64,000 nt of DNA, taken from Putridiphycobacter sp965230485 (GTDB taxonomy: Bacteria; Bacteroidota; Bacteroidia; Flavobacteriales_D; Crocinitomicaceae). A program made the position numbers and the translations under genes. Location: the NCBI GenBank assembly GCA_965230485.1, contig CBDDLA010000001.1, positions 1,798,001 to 1,862,000 of the forward strand. Reading direction: 5' to 3'. The notes under the pieces were generated by a model. It was not told where the DNA came from. It was given only the letters and a program-made list of their open reading frames with translations, and ran no database searches. Of the stretch, positions 25,787-34,564 are shown piece by piece. The number at the start of each line of letters is the position of its first letter. The first letter of the stretch is position 1.

Positions 25787-27841
25787 ATGACAACCTATCA
25801 AAATTATGCCTTAGGGCAATGGCAATCTGGAGACGGCGTAGAAATAGAGCATTTTAACACCATTACAGGTGAAAAAATTGGAGAAACCTCATCCAAAGGT
25901 CTTGATTATAAAGCCATGCGTGATTATGCCGTTGAAAAAGGTGGCTTTGCATTGCGAAAAATGACCTTTCAGGAGCGTGGTATTATGCTGAAAAAGTTAG
26001 CACTTCATTTAATAAGCATTAAAAAGAAGTTTTACACGTTAAGTTCTGCTACCGGTGCTACTAAAATAGATTCATGGATTGATATTGAAGGTGGGATTGG
26101 CAACCTTTTTGCCAATGCCTCGCTCAGGAAACAATTTCCAGATCTTCCTTATTACGTGGATGGTGATACCGTACCTTTATCAAAAGGAGGTAGTTTTATC
26201 GGTCACCATATTATGGTGCCCAAAGATGGAGTTGCTATTCATATTAATGCCTTTAATTTTCCTATTTGGGGTATGTTGGAAAAAATAGCGGTTAACTTAA
26301 TGGCTGGTGTACCAGCCATTGTTAAACCATCTGAATATACATCATACCTAACTGAACTAATGGTTAGAGAAATCATTGCTTCTAAAATACTCCCTGAAGG
26401 GGCTTTGCAATTGGTAACCGGGCTTGGTAGAGGCATTTTAGATCATGTCACCAGTCAAGACGTAGTTACATTTACAGGGTCTGCTAAAACTGGAAAAACT
26501 TTAAAGTCGTTGCCAAATATTGTAGAGAATTCTGTTCCTTTTAACATGGAGGCAGATTCTTTAAATGCTGCTGTTTTAGGTAAAGATGCTAAGCCAGGCA
26601 CTCCTGAATTTGATATTTTTGTGAAAGAGGTACAAAAAGAAATGACGGTAAAGGCTGGTCAAAAATGTACAGCAGTTAGAAGAATTATTGTGCCTGAGGA
26701 ATTGATGGAGGATGTTCAAATTGCATTAGGAAAGCGACTCTCAAAAACTGTAATTGGTGACCCAGCGGATGAAAATGTAAGAATGGGTGCTTTAGCTTCA
26801 TTCGAGCAGGTTGACAGATTAAAAGAAAATTTAAAACTACTAGAAGCAGAACAAAATATTGTATTTGGTGATATGAATAATTTTGATGTTCATAATAGTG
26901 CTGATAAAACAAAAGGTGCTTTTGTACCACCAATTTTATTTAGAAACGACGCACCACATCAAAAAACAACAGTTCATGATGTGGAATGCTTTGGACCGGT
27001 GTCTACTTTAATGCCATATAAAGATTTAGATGATGCTATTAAACTTGCCAGAATGGGTAAAGGCTCATTAGTGTCTTCCATTGTGACAGCTGATGATCAA
27101 ATTGCAACAGATTATGTGGTGAATGCGGCATCTATGCACGGTAGAATCTTAGTACTTAATGAGCGTTGTGCTAAAGAAAGTACTGGTCATGGATCACCAA
27201 TGCCTTTATTAACACATGGTGGACCTGGTAGAGCTGGCGGAGGCGAAGAGATGGGCGGAAAACGTGGTATTATGCATTATTTACAGCGAACCTCTATCCA
27301 AGGACACCCTCAAACTATTACTGCCATCACGCAGCAATTTCAAGTTGGTGCGGATCAACCTGAGCCAATTGAGCATGTATTTAGAAAGCATTTTGAAGAG
27401 CTAGAAGTGGGCATGACCGTATTTACACACAAGCATACTGTCACTGAAACTGACATTACTAATTTTGCCAATGTGAGCGGTGATAATTTTTATGCCCATA
27501 TGGATGCCACTTCGCTAGATGGAACCATTTTTGAGCAACGTGTGGCACATGGTTATTTCCTACTATCTAAAGCTGCAGGGTTATTTGTAGATCCTAAAAA
27601 AGGCCCCGTTTTACTAAACTATGGGATTGAGGAAGCCCGATTTACAAAACCTGTTTACCCGGGTGCAACAATTGGTGTTCGATTTACAGTTAAAGAAAAA
27701 ATGGACCAAGAAAAACGATCTGAAGATGATATTGCAAAGGGCATTGTGAAATTTTTCGTTGATATTTATGACGAAACTGGCGAAACCGTAGGTGTGGCAA
27801 CTATTTTGACCATGGTGAAAAAGATTGATCAAAGTAAATAA
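25787..27841 (+). CDS. paaZ: PaaZ bifunctional oxepin-CoA hydrolase / aldehyde dehydrogenase
   Basis: PaaZ opens the oxepin-CoA ring made in phenylacetate degradation and oxidises the resulting semialdehyde with NADP+. The 684-aa length matches E. coli PaaZ (681). The N-terminal aldehyde dehydrogenase has NINAFNFPIWG, VVTFTGSAKTGK, general base Glu255 (NMEADSLN) and nucleophile Cys294 (AGQKCTAVRR). The C-terminal MaoC hot-dog domain has ITNFANVSGDNFYAHMD and VAHGYFLLSKAAGLF with the Asp/His hydratase residues. The start is the ATG at 25787, where the ALDH homology begins; an ATG at 25754 adds 11 poorly fitting residues. No paaABCDE genes are in the window. Confidence 0.93.
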   Translation: MTTYQNYALGQWQSGDGVEIEHFNTITGEKIGETSSKGLDYKAMRDYAVEKGGFALRKMTFQERGIMLKKLALHLISIKKKFYTLSSATGATKIDSWIDIEGGIGNLFANASLRKQFPDLPYYVDGDTVPLSKGGSFIGHHIMVPKDGVAIHINAFNFPIWGMLEKIAVNLMAGVPAIVKPSEYTSYLTELMVREIIASKILPEGALQLVTGLGRGILDHVTSQDVVTFTGSAKTGKTLKSLPNIVENSVPFNMEADSLNAAVLGKDAKPGTPEFDIFVKEVQKEMTVKAGQKCTAVRRIIVPEELMEDVQIALGKRLSKTVIGDPADENVRMGALASFEQVDRLKENLKLLEAEQNIVFGDMNNFDVHNSADKTKGAFVPPILFRNDAPHQKTTVHDVECFGPVSTLMPYKDLDDAIKLARMGKGSLVSSIVTADDQIATDYVVNAASMHGRILVLNERCAKESTGHGSPMPLLTHGGPGRAGGGEEMGGKRGIMHYLQRTSIQGHPQTITAITQQFQVGADQPEPIEHVFRKHFEELEVGMTVFTHKHTVTETDITNFANVSGDNFYAHMDATSLDGTIFEQRVAHGYFLLSKAAGLFVDPKKGPVLLNYGIEEARFTKPVYPGATIGVRFTVKEKMDQEKRSEDDIAKGIVKFFVDIYDETGETVGVATILTMVKKIDQSK

Positions 27842-27910
27842 AAAATTATAAATCATTTGAGCAAGCTAAGTACAAATTATTAGATACTCAATACTAACTA
27901 CTCAAACATT

Positions 27911-28681
27911 ATGACAGCAATTAACGACGGACATGTACAATTTGAAATAGACGGAAAAGGAATCGCAACCATTGAGTTTGGCCACCCCTTATCGAACTCT
28001 TTACCTGGTAGAATTTTAAATAAATTAGCCAATACCATTATAGAATTAGGTCAAAAAGAAGCCGTTAAAGTAATCATTTTAAAATCAGCTGGTGAAAGGG
28101 CCTTTTGTGCTGGCGCCAGTTTTGATGAGTTAATCTCTATCAATGATATTGAAACTGGAAAAGTATTTTTCTCAGGCTTTGCCAATGTGATTAATGCATG
28201 TCGTAAATGCCCAAAATTAATTATTGGCAGGGTTCAAGGTAAAGCTGTTGGTGGCGGAGTTGGTGTGGCGTCGGCGGTAGATTATTGTTTAGCAACAAAA
28301 CATGCTTCGGTAAAATTATCTGAGCTAGCAGTAGGAATTGGACCATTTGTAGTAGGACCTGCAGTACAACGAAAAATTGGTTTATCTGCCATGTCACAAT
28401 TGGCAATTGATGCCACTGAATGGCAAAAGGCTCAATGGGCAAAAGACAAAGGTCTGTATACTGAAATATTCGACAATGCAGAAGATATGGATGCAGCAAT
28501 AGTGACACTTTCTGAAAAATTAGCCAAGTCAAACCCAGAAGCCATGACCATGCTAAAAAGGGTGTTCTGGGAAGGTACTGAAAAATGGGATAATTTATTA
28601 AAAGAAAGGGCAGCCATGAGCGGACAATTGGTATTATCTGAATTCACTAAAAATGCCATCAATTCATTCAAAAAGAAATAA
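27911..28681 (+). CDS. Enoyl-CoA hydratase/isomerase (crotonase) family protein
   Basis: A 256-aa crotonase-fold protein, 69 bp after paaZ and probably co-transcribed. The oxyanion-hole segments are FCAGASFDELISI and GRVQGKAVGGGVGVASAVDYCLA. The first catalytic Glu region is SVKLSELAVGIGPFVVGPA, but the second position (usual A-x-E-A-x3-G-L) reads Q-W-A-K-D-K-G-L, so one of the two hydratase glutamates may be missing. This points to an isomerase or a different acyl-CoA reaction. Context suggests phenylacetate or related ring-opened acyl-CoA metabolism (PaaF/PaaG-like role). Confidence 0.85.
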   Translation: MTAINDGHVQFEIDGKGIATIEFGHPLSNSLPGRILNKLANTIIELGQKEAVKVIILKSAGERAFCAGASFDELISINDIETGKVFFSGFANVINACRKCPKLIIGRVQGKAVGGGVGVASAVDYCLATKHASVKLSELAVGIGPFVVGPAVQRKIGLSAMSQLAIDATEWQKAQWAKDKGLYTEIFDNAEDMDAAIVTLSEKLAKSNPEAMTMLKRVFWEGTEKWDNLLKERAAMSGQLVLSEFTKNAINSFKKK

Positions 28682-28714
28682 TACTTATCATTCTTTATCG
28701 CAAGAGTAATCACC

Positions 28715-29770
28715 ATGAACATTTCAATTGAACAAATCAAAGCTGCGTTAGCAAATGTTATTGAACCAGATTTAAAAAAAGACATTATTTCTCTGGGATT
28801 AGTTTCAAACATTCAAACAGAGGGCAATGCCATTGCGTTTACGGTTCAAATTTCGAACCCTGCTATGCACAGTAAGCGACGAATGCAAGAAGCTTGCGAG
28901 TTCCAAATCGAACGTGCTTTTGGCAAGGAGGTTGCTGCACAAATCACTATTGAAGCACTTCCTAAGGATAGAGATCCTAGCATTAGAAAAGTATTGCCAA
29001 ACGTTAAGCATATCATTGCTGTAGCATCAGGGAAAGGTGGTGTTGGAAAATCAACCATTACCTCAAATTTAGCTGCGGGATTAGCCAAACAAGGTTATAA
29101 AGTGGGTCTAGTAGATGCAGATATTTATGGCCCTTCTGCCCCAACCATGTTTGATTTAGTGGGTAAAAGACCAGAAGGGGTTGAAAAGGAAGGAAAAACA
29201 TTAATTCAACCTATTGAATCTTTCGGTGTCAAAGTACTATCCATAGGCTTTTTCAGTGATCCAGATCAGGCGGTGGTGTGGAGGGGACCAATGGCCTCAA
29301 AGGCACTTAATCAATTGTTCAAAGATGCTGAGTGGGGCGCACTTGACTATTTATTGGTAGACTTACCTCCGGGTACAGGAGATATCCACCTTTCATTAGT
29401 TCAAAATGTCCCATTAACTGGTGTCATCATAGTCAGCACACCTCAGGAAGTCGCTTTAGCAGATGCCCGAAAAGGCATTAATATGTTTCAAATGGATGGC
29501 TTAAAGGTCCCTGTTGTAGGATTGGTAGAAAATATGGCCTGGTTTACACCAGCCGAGCTACCAGACAATAAATATTACATTTTTGGTAGAGATGGTGCCA
29601 AAAATTTAGCGGAAAGCATGAACGTACCATTATTGGCTCAAATCCCATTAATACAAAGTGTTAGGGAATCTGGAGATGTAGGAAGACCGGCTGTTTTACA
29701 AGAAAACACAGCGTCATCTAAAGCATTTGATGAATTTGTGCATACCTTTGTAAAAGCAGTTAATAATTAG
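28715..29770 (+). CDS. mrp: Mrp/ApbC-family Fe-S cluster carrier ATPase
   Basis: P-loop ATPase of the Mrp/NBP35 family, which carries Fe-S clusters to target apoproteins. Residues 1-80 form a DUF59/MIP18-like domain (IEPDLKKDIISLGLV). The ATPase domain has the deviant Walker A VASGKGGVGKSTITSNLAAGLA, switch I LVDADIYGPSAPTMF and LLVDLPPGTGDIHL. The C-terminal CPxC that normally bridges the cluster is absent: the segment reads VENMAWFTPAELPDNKYYIFG, as I recall also for other Bacteroidota homologues. A NifU-like gene follows after 4 bp, supporting an Fe-S role. Confidence 0.92.
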   Translation: MNISIEQIKAALANVIEPDLKKDIISLGLVSNIQTEGNAIAFTVQISNPAMHSKRRMQEACEFQIERAFGKEVAAQITIEALPKDRDPSIRKVLPNVKHIIAVASGKGGVGKSTITSNLAAGLAKQGYKVGLVDADIYGPSAPTMFDLVGKRPEGVEKEGKTLIQPIESFGVKVLSIGFFSDPDQAVVWRGPMASKALNQLFKDAEWGALDYLLVDLPPGTGDIHLSLVQNVPLTGVIIVSTPQEVALADARKGINMFQMDGLKVPVVGLVENMAWFTPAELPDNKYYIFGRDGAKNLAESMNVPLLAQIPLIQSVRESGDVGRPAVLQENTASSKAFDEFVHTFVKAVNN

Positions 29771-29774
29771 CGTA

Positions 29775-30002
29775 ATGACAAATACTGAAAAAATTGAAAT
29801 TGCTCTGCAATCAATCCGACCTTACCTTCAAAAAGATGGTGGAGATGTGGAGTTCATTGAATTAACTGATGATAATACAGTTAAGGTTAAACTAATGGGC
29901 GCCTGTGTTAATTGTGACATGAGCAAAATGACACTAAAGGCAGGTATTGAAGAATCAATAAAGAATGTATTTCCTGAGTTAAAAACTGTATTATCTGTTT
30001 GA
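29775..30002 (+). CDS. NifU C-terminal-domain Fe-S scaffold protein
   Basis: A 75-aa stand-alone NifU-like (Nfu) domain that would assemble and hand over a [4Fe-4S] or [2Fe-2S] cluster. The signature is IRPYLQKDGGDVEFIEL followed by KLMGACVNCDMSKMTLKAGIE with the cluster-binding C-x2-C. It starts 4 bp after the Mrp stop, forming a two-gene Fe-S carrier unit. The last 12 bp overlap the convergent psd gene. Confidence 0.93.
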   Translation: MTNTEKIEIALQSIRPYLQKDGGDVEFIELTDDNTVKVKLMGACVNCDMSKMTLKAGIEESIKNVFPELKTVLSV

Positions 30003-30884
30003 GAAGTTTCCTATTGTCTCACCCATTTTGATTGAAGTTTCATAGCCATTACTAGTATTTTCAACCAAATCTTGATCAAATACCATTTTTCCTTTTTGAA
30101 ACAATACAATTACAGTAGAGCCTCCAAATGCAAAGAATCCTTTTTCTTCTCCTTTTTGGACGCCTATATTGGGCCAATGCGATTGAATAATACTACCTGT
30201 CAAAGTTGCCCCTACTTCTGCTACGATCACCTGCCCTAAAGCATCTGAATCAACTGTTACATATTCCCGTTTATTCTGAACAAATATCCTCATATTTTGC
30301 AATAACGCCAGAGGAGATACAGAATAATAGTAACCATTAATTTTATGGTTTTGTCCGACGTAACCTTCTATTGGGAAGTGAAATCTATGATAATCAGTGG
30401 GCGCCAGTCTAACTACAGCCATTGATCCACCCTCATAATTAGCAGCTAGTGTATCGTTCTTTAGAAATTTCATTATATCAAAAGTCTCTCCTTTGACATA
30501 AAATTTCTGAGTGGTTTCAATTGTTGGAAACACCACTATTTTTCCGTCTGCAGGTGAAACAATGCCTTCGCCAATTGGCCTTGCGTTAGGTTTTAGTTTT
30601 CTATAAAAAAAGCGATTAAAATGCTTAAATCCGTTATCCGGCACTTCGTATTCAGAAAGATCAATGCCATGCTTTTTAACAAAGCTTGAAATACTTCGAG
30701 CTGATATTTTATTGGACATATACCACCCCATCAGAACAGACAAAACGCGTCTTTTAATCACTGCCCAAAGAAAAAATCGGCCAAGAAAATTTTGACTGTA
30801 AAAGAATCTCATCATGCCCCCACCAGGCACTTTTTCATCAATGAACTCACCCGATTGACGGTCAATATATCTAACTTCTTTCAT
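29991..30884 (-). CDS. psd: Phosphatidylserine decarboxylase proenzyme
   Basis: Makes phosphatidylethanolamine from phosphatidylserine at the inner membrane. The 297-aa proenzyme shows VSPADGKIV, TDYHRFHFPIEG with the catalytic His, VAEVGATLTGSI and GFFAFGGSTVIVLF. In the last, the GST site is where self-cleavage creates the N-terminal pyruvoyl group. The N-terminal 90 residues (HFNRFFYRKLKPNARPIG) match the E. coli/chlamydial-type full-length enzyme. The start is preceded by a TACTTTTG promoter element. The 3' end overlaps the convergent NifU-like gene by 12 bp. Confidence 0.95.
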   Translation of the reverse strand: MKEVRYIDRQSGEFIDEKVPGGGMMRFFYSQNFLGRFFLWAVIKRRVLSVLMGWYMSNKISARSISSFVKKHGIDLSEYEVPDNGFKHFNRFFYRKLKPNARPIGEGIVSPADGKIVVFPTIETTQKFYVKGETFDIMKFLKNDTLAANYEGGSMAVVRLAPTDYHRFHFPIEGYVGQNHKINGYYYSVSPLALLQNMRIFVQNKREYVTVDSDALGQVIVAEVGATLTGSIIQSHWPNIGVQKGEEKGFFAFGGSTVIVLFQKGKMVFDQDLVENTSNGYETSIKMGETIGNFSNR

Positions 30885-30891
30885 GGGAAAA

Positions 30892-30899
30892 CAAAAGTA
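30892..30899 (-). promoter_or_regulatory. -7 promoter element (TACTTTTG) of psd
   Basis: A perfect TAnnTTTG on the minus strand whose last base is 7 bp before the psd ATG, predicting a very short 5' leader. Confidence 0.5.
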
Positions 30900-30948
30900 T
30901 TAAAACTATTTAATACCAACAAATTCGCTGTCTTTTCACCTTTAAAAA

Positions 30949-30976
30949 CAAAAAAAGGAGCCAACGACTCCTTTCC
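30949..30976 (-). terminator. Intrinsic terminator of tRNA-Phe
   Basis: On the minus strand AAAGGAG and CTCCTTT pair around a short loop, followed by TTTT. It lies 6 bp after the tRNA-Phe 3' end. Confidence 0.7.
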
Positions 30977-30981
30977 TGATG

Positions 30982-31054
30982 TGGTGATGGACGGGATCGA
31001 ACCGCCGACACAAGGATTTTCAGTCCTTTGCTCTACCTACTGAGCTACATCACC
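30982..31054 (-). tRNA. tRNA-Phe (GAA)
   Basis: A 73-nt cloverleaf on the minus strand: acceptor GGTGATG with CATCACC and discriminator A, D arm GCTC...GAGC, anticodon arm AAGGA-CTGAAAA-TCCTT with anticodon GAA (plus-strand 31019-31021), and T arm GGCGG-TTCGATC-CCGTC (one mispair). No CCA is encoded. Confidence 0.95.
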
Positions 31055-31071
31055 TCATTAAATTGTGGGGG

Positions 31072-31079
31072 CAAAGATA
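31072..31079 (-). promoter_or_regulatory. -7 promoter element (TATCTTTG) of tRNA-Phe
   Basis: A perfect TAnnTTTG followed by C on the minus strand, 17 bp upstream of the mature tRNA-Phe 5' end. Confidence 0.5.
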
Positions 31080-31163
31080 TAAATCAAATCTAAAATTTAG
31101 ATAATTTTCCTCATTTTTTTTGAAAAACTTTCTTTATCGACGTTTTCTGTGCATTTTTGAACT

Positions 31164-31880
31164 ATGAATCTAATAATTGACCAAGGTAACACGCAGTTCA
31201 AAGTTGGTATTTTTGATGAAAAAAGTCTCATTTACAACGGACGGTTTGATTATGATAATGCGAGAGCATTTAGATCCATTGCCAAGCAATATCAAATTGA
31301 TAAAATTATTATTTCTTCGGTGGTTGATAAAATTTTAGATCTTAAGTTTATAAGGGATGCCAAAACTATTTTTCTCAATGTTAACACGCCAATGCCCATT
31401 GTAATTGAATATGACAGTCCTCAGACTCTTGGCCATGACAGAATGGCAAATGCTGTAGGTGCATGGTTTCTTAATCCAAATTCAAATAGTTTAATCATTG
31501 ATATAGGTACGTGTATTAAGTATGACTTAGTAGAGGCAACTGGTAAATATTTGGGGGGAAACATTTCTCCTGGACTAAACATGAGGTTTAATGCGTTGAA
31601 TGTTTTTACAGATCAACTCCCTAAGCTGAATCCAAATCAAGAATTAAGTCAAGGGTATGGTACTGATACGCAAACTAGTCTGCAATGCGGCGTACAACTA
31701 GGCATTTGGCATGAAATAAAAGGTTTTATTAAACGTTATAAAAAGGAATTCAGTCAATTAACAATTTTTATGACAGGTGGTGATTTAATTTACTTTGATA
31801 AAAGATATAAAAAAAGCATCTTTGCAAATCAAAATCTTACCCTCATTGGGCTTAATGAAATTTTAAACCATAATGCATAG
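31164..31880 (+). CDS. coaX: Type III pantothenate kinase
   Basis: CoaX phosphorylates pantothenate, the first step of coenzyme A synthesis; unlike CoaA it is not inhibited by CoA. The 238-aa protein has the ASKHA-fold phosphate loop LIIDQGNTQFKVG (D-x-G-N-T), then LGHDRMANAVGA, the second phosphate motif SLIIDIGTCIKYDLV and GGNISPGLNMRFNAL, and the adenosine-binding FMTGGD. Length and order fit the family. It overlaps the following outer-membrane gene by 8 bp and heads an envelope operon that includes lptC, a linkage often seen in Bacteroidota. Confidence 0.95.
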   Translation: MNLIIDQGNTQFKVGIFDEKSLIYNGRFDYDNARAFRSIAKQYQIDKIIISSVVDKILDLKFIRDAKTIFLNVNTPMPIVIEYDSPQTLGHDRMANAVGAWFLNPNSNSLIIDIGTCIKYDLVEATGKYLGGNISPGLNMRFNALNVFTDQLPKLNPNQELSQGYGTDTQTSLQCGVQLGIWHEIKGFIKRYKKEFSQLTIFMTGGDLIYFDKRYKKSIFANQNLTLIGLNEILNHNA

Positions 31881-33243
31881 CCGCAAAAAGTCGATTGCTT
31901 ATTTAATAGTCTTTCTATTTTCAGTAAATGGTTATGGTCAAAAAGGAACGCAGTCGCCATACAGTGTTTTTGGAATTGGAGAATTGCGTAATGGTAAATA
32001 CGCTTATTTTAGTGCCTTGGGTGGGACTCAAGTTGCTAATACTGATTCTACAATTGTTACCCAATCTAACCCAGCATCCTATGCTGGCATTGAAAGGAAC
32101 AGACCAATTTTTCAGGTAGGACTTAACGGCAGTTTTAATCAATTATCAACCTTAACATCAGAGGCAACAACAAGACAGTCTGGCTTAGATCAGTTTCAAT
32201 TGGGCCTACCAATCGCCAAGAATTTTGGAGCATCTTTTGGGTTGACACCATTTTCCTCAACTGGCTATTTGATTTCAAACACCATTTTTGAAGATGGTGA
32301 TACTGTTGCTCAAAAAGTAAACGAAGGCAAAGGGACAATAAGCAATTTTCATGTTGGTGTTGGATATAAATTAAAAACTAATAAAAAAAGTAGCTTCTCT
32401 TTTGGTGTAAATGCCAACTATATTTTCGGTGAAAGTGAGCGAATCGAATCATTTGAATATACATCATATCCAGATGATGCTTTACATACCAGGGTTAAAA
32501 ACATTACTTATTTAGGAGATGTTAAGTTTGATATTGGTTTAATTTATGAACAAAAACTTTATAGAAGCAGCTACTCTATTGGTGCATCAGTTTCTCCAGG
32601 AGCAAACATAAATGGATCTAAGGAAAGAGTTGCATTTGCCTATTCAAGGAGCTTTTATCAAAATTACAGTTATTTCAGCAATATTTCTGATACTTCCGAA
32701 TTCATTACAGACCTTGACGGGTCTGTGTATATTCCTTTAGCTTTTAAAATTGGTGGTGAGTACAGAATAACGCCCTGCCCTGGTTCACGATTGGGATATT
32801 TATTCATCCTTAAGGGAGAATACAACCAGCAAAATTGGTCAGAATATACATCAAATTTTGGTGGTCAAGAAACGGATTCAAGTTTAGCGAACAGACAACA
32901 ATATAAATTTGGATTTGAATACACCCCACGTGCTGGTGTCCAGTCAAATAACAATTTAGTGCCTTACTTAGCTAAGATTCATTATCGCCTAGGCGTTAAT
33001 TATATGTTAAGCGAAATTAATATTAAAAACACACAATTGCAGAATTATGGCATAAGTTTTGGATTAGGTATACCAGTATTGAATGGAAATTCAAACACAA
33101 ATTTAAACCTTGGAGTAACGTACAATACTTTTGGGACAACAGAAAATAACTTAATTCAAGAACAAATTTTAGGATTAAGTTTCGGAATCTCAATAAGTCC
33201 GGGTGCTTATGATAGATGGTTTATGAAAAGGAAATACGATTAA
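31873..33243 (+). CDS. Predicted outer-membrane beta-barrel protein
   Basis: A 456-aa protein with a signal peptide (SIAYLIVFLFSVNGYGQ) and alternating amphipathic strands ending with a C-terminal aromatic-rich strand (LSFGISISPGAYDRWFMKRKYD). The opening GTQSPYSVFGIGELRNGKYAYFSALGGTQVA...QSNPASYA resembles FadL/OMPP1-type and PorV-like barrels of Bacteroidota. The substrate is unknown. The start overlaps coaX by 8 bp, and the TPR gene begins 1 bp after the stop, so it belongs to the coaX-lptC operon. Confidence 0.75.
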   Translation: MHSRKKSIAYLIVFLFSVNGYGQKGTQSPYSVFGIGELRNGKYAYFSALGGTQVANTDSTIVTQSNPASYAGIERNRPIFQVGLNGSFNQLSTLTSEATTRQSGLDQFQLGLPIAKNFGASFGLTPFSSTGYLISNTIFEDGDTVAQKVNEGKGTISNFHVGVGYKLKTNKKSSFSFGVNANYIFGESERIESFEYTSYPDDALHTRVKNITYLGDVKFDIGLIYEQKLYRSSYSIGASVSPGANINGSKERVAFAYSRSFYQNYSYFSNISDTSEFITDLDGSVYIPLAFKIGGEYRITPCPGSRLGYLFILKGEYNQQNWSEYTSNFGGQETDSSLANRQQYKFGFEYTPRAGVQSNNNLVPYLAKIHYRLGVNYMLSEINIKNTQLQNYGISFGLGIPVLNGNSNTNLNLGVTYNTFGTTENNLIQEQILGLSFGISISPGAYDRWFMKRKYD

Positions 33244-33244
33244 A

Positions 33245-34561
33245 ATGAAAACAATGAAAATGAAAAATTTAATTTTAGCAAGCATACTTACATTAATGGG
33301 TACTGCCAGTTTTGCTCAGGAGAGAGAAATTTCTGAGGAATGTAAAAAAAACATTGGCTATATGGTTGTTTACGCTCAACAAAATTTATGGAGAGATGCC
33401 GGAGATTTTTGGAGCAAGGCAATTGTAGCTTGTGGAACGGATAAATTCTTTCCAACTGAATGGTCGAATGCCAGAACAATCTATACTAATTTATTAAAAA
33501 CTGATACAAGTGCACAACGTCAAAAAGAGTTAACTGATTCTTTATTCTGGTGTTATGAAACTGAATTAAAATATCATCCTTCAGCTGATGTTAAAGCTGA
33601 ATATGCTGCCAAATTAGTAAAAGCGCAAAGTAAAGACAGAGAAAAAGTTGATAAATTGTTCGAAGAAAGTGTTCATGAATTGAAATCAAAATTATCGATC
33701 AATGAAATGATCATGTACTTTTATCATTTAATTGTGAAGTTTAACATCACTAAAGATGAAGCTAAAGAGGACGCTCGTAACTTTGCCATTGAGGAGTACT
33801 TGAAACTATCAGATTATATTGTTGATGCTAAGAAGAAACTTGCTGAAACAGACAACGCAAAAGGGCTAGAAATATATGACAAAGCGCAAGGTTATCTTGA
33901 CAATTATTTTGCTCAATTGGCTAAAGATTGTGAAATGTTAACAGAGGTGTTAGGTAAGAAAACAAATTCCTTACCTTCTGATAAAGATGAAAAATTGGCC
34001 AAAATTCAAGCTTTTTTGAGCATTTTGGAAAAAAGAGGTTGTGATGATTCAGATTTATATGGACAATTAGCTGATAGTTCTATTGCCATTGCACCTTCTG
34101 CAGAAGCTTACTTCTCACAAGGGAACTTCTTTACTAAAAAAGAAGAGCTAGCTAAAGCACAAGGTTATTATGAAAAAGCCATAGAGTTAGAAGGACCTGA
34201 AGGAGAAAATATTAATAAGTACACCTATTATCAAGCTAACTCTTTACTAACTTCTAAAAAGTATAGAGCGGCGTTTAACATGGCTAAAAAAGTAGAAGGT
34301 GAATTCAAAGGAAAAGCTATGTTGATTTGTGCAAGCTCAGTAGGCGCTACAGCAAATTCATGTGGTGAAACTACCTTTGATCGTAAATCTAACTATTGGT
34401 TAGCGGATGACTACATGAAAAAAGCATCTGCATTAGGTGAAACCTACTCATCTCGATATGCCTCAGGTGCACCAACAAAAGAAGAAATATTTGCAGAAGG
34501 CAAAGCTGCCGGGCAGTCTATTAGATTAAGCTGTTGGGGCGAAAGTACTTCAATTAGATAA
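33245..34561 (+). CDS. Exported TPR-repeat protein
   Basis: A 438-aa periplasmic protein with a signal peptide (LILASILTLMGTASFAQ). It is helical throughout, with TPR-like units near residues 30-60, 100-130 and a clear one at 290-330 (AEAYFSQGNFFTKKEELAKAQGYYEKAIEL). Conserved cysteines (EECKKN, IVACGTD, LICASS) might form disulfides. It lies between an outer-membrane barrel and lptC, so a role in envelope assembly is likely but unproven. It starts at 33245 with three closely spaced Met codons (33245, 33254, 33260). Confidence 0.75.
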   Translation: MKTMKMKNLILASILTLMGTASFAQEREISEECKKNIGYMVVYAQQNLWRDAGDFWSKAIVACGTDKFFPTEWSNARTIYTNLLKTDTSAQRQKELTDSLFWCYETELKYHPSADVKAEYAAKLVKAQSKDREKVDKLFEESVHELKSKLSINEMIMYFYHLIVKFNITKDEAKEDARNFAIEEYLKLSDYIVDAKKKLAETDNAKGLEIYDKAQGYLDNYFAQLAKDCEMLTEVLGKKTNSLPSDKDEKLAKIQAFLSILEKRGCDDSDLYGQLADSSIAIAPSAEAYFSQGNFFTKKEELAKAQGYYEKAIELEGPEGENINKYTYYQANSLLTSKKYRAAFNMAKKVEGEFKGKAMLICASSVGATANSCGETTFDRKSNYWLADDYMKKASALGETYSSRYASGAPTKEEIFAEGKAAGQSIRLSCWGESTSIR

Positions 34562-34564
34562 ACT

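Noticed and set aside
28221..28532. 103-aa minus-strand ORF inside the crotonase gene
   Set aside because: Leu/Gln-rich low-complexity shadow of a gene with clear family motifs on the other strand; likewise the 126-aa minus ORF at 28432-28812.
28715..29770. Mrp gene as part of an Na+/H+ antiporter
   Set aside because: The sequence has a DUF59 domain and a deviant Walker A of the NBP35/ApbC ATPases; it shares only the name with the Mrp antiporter.
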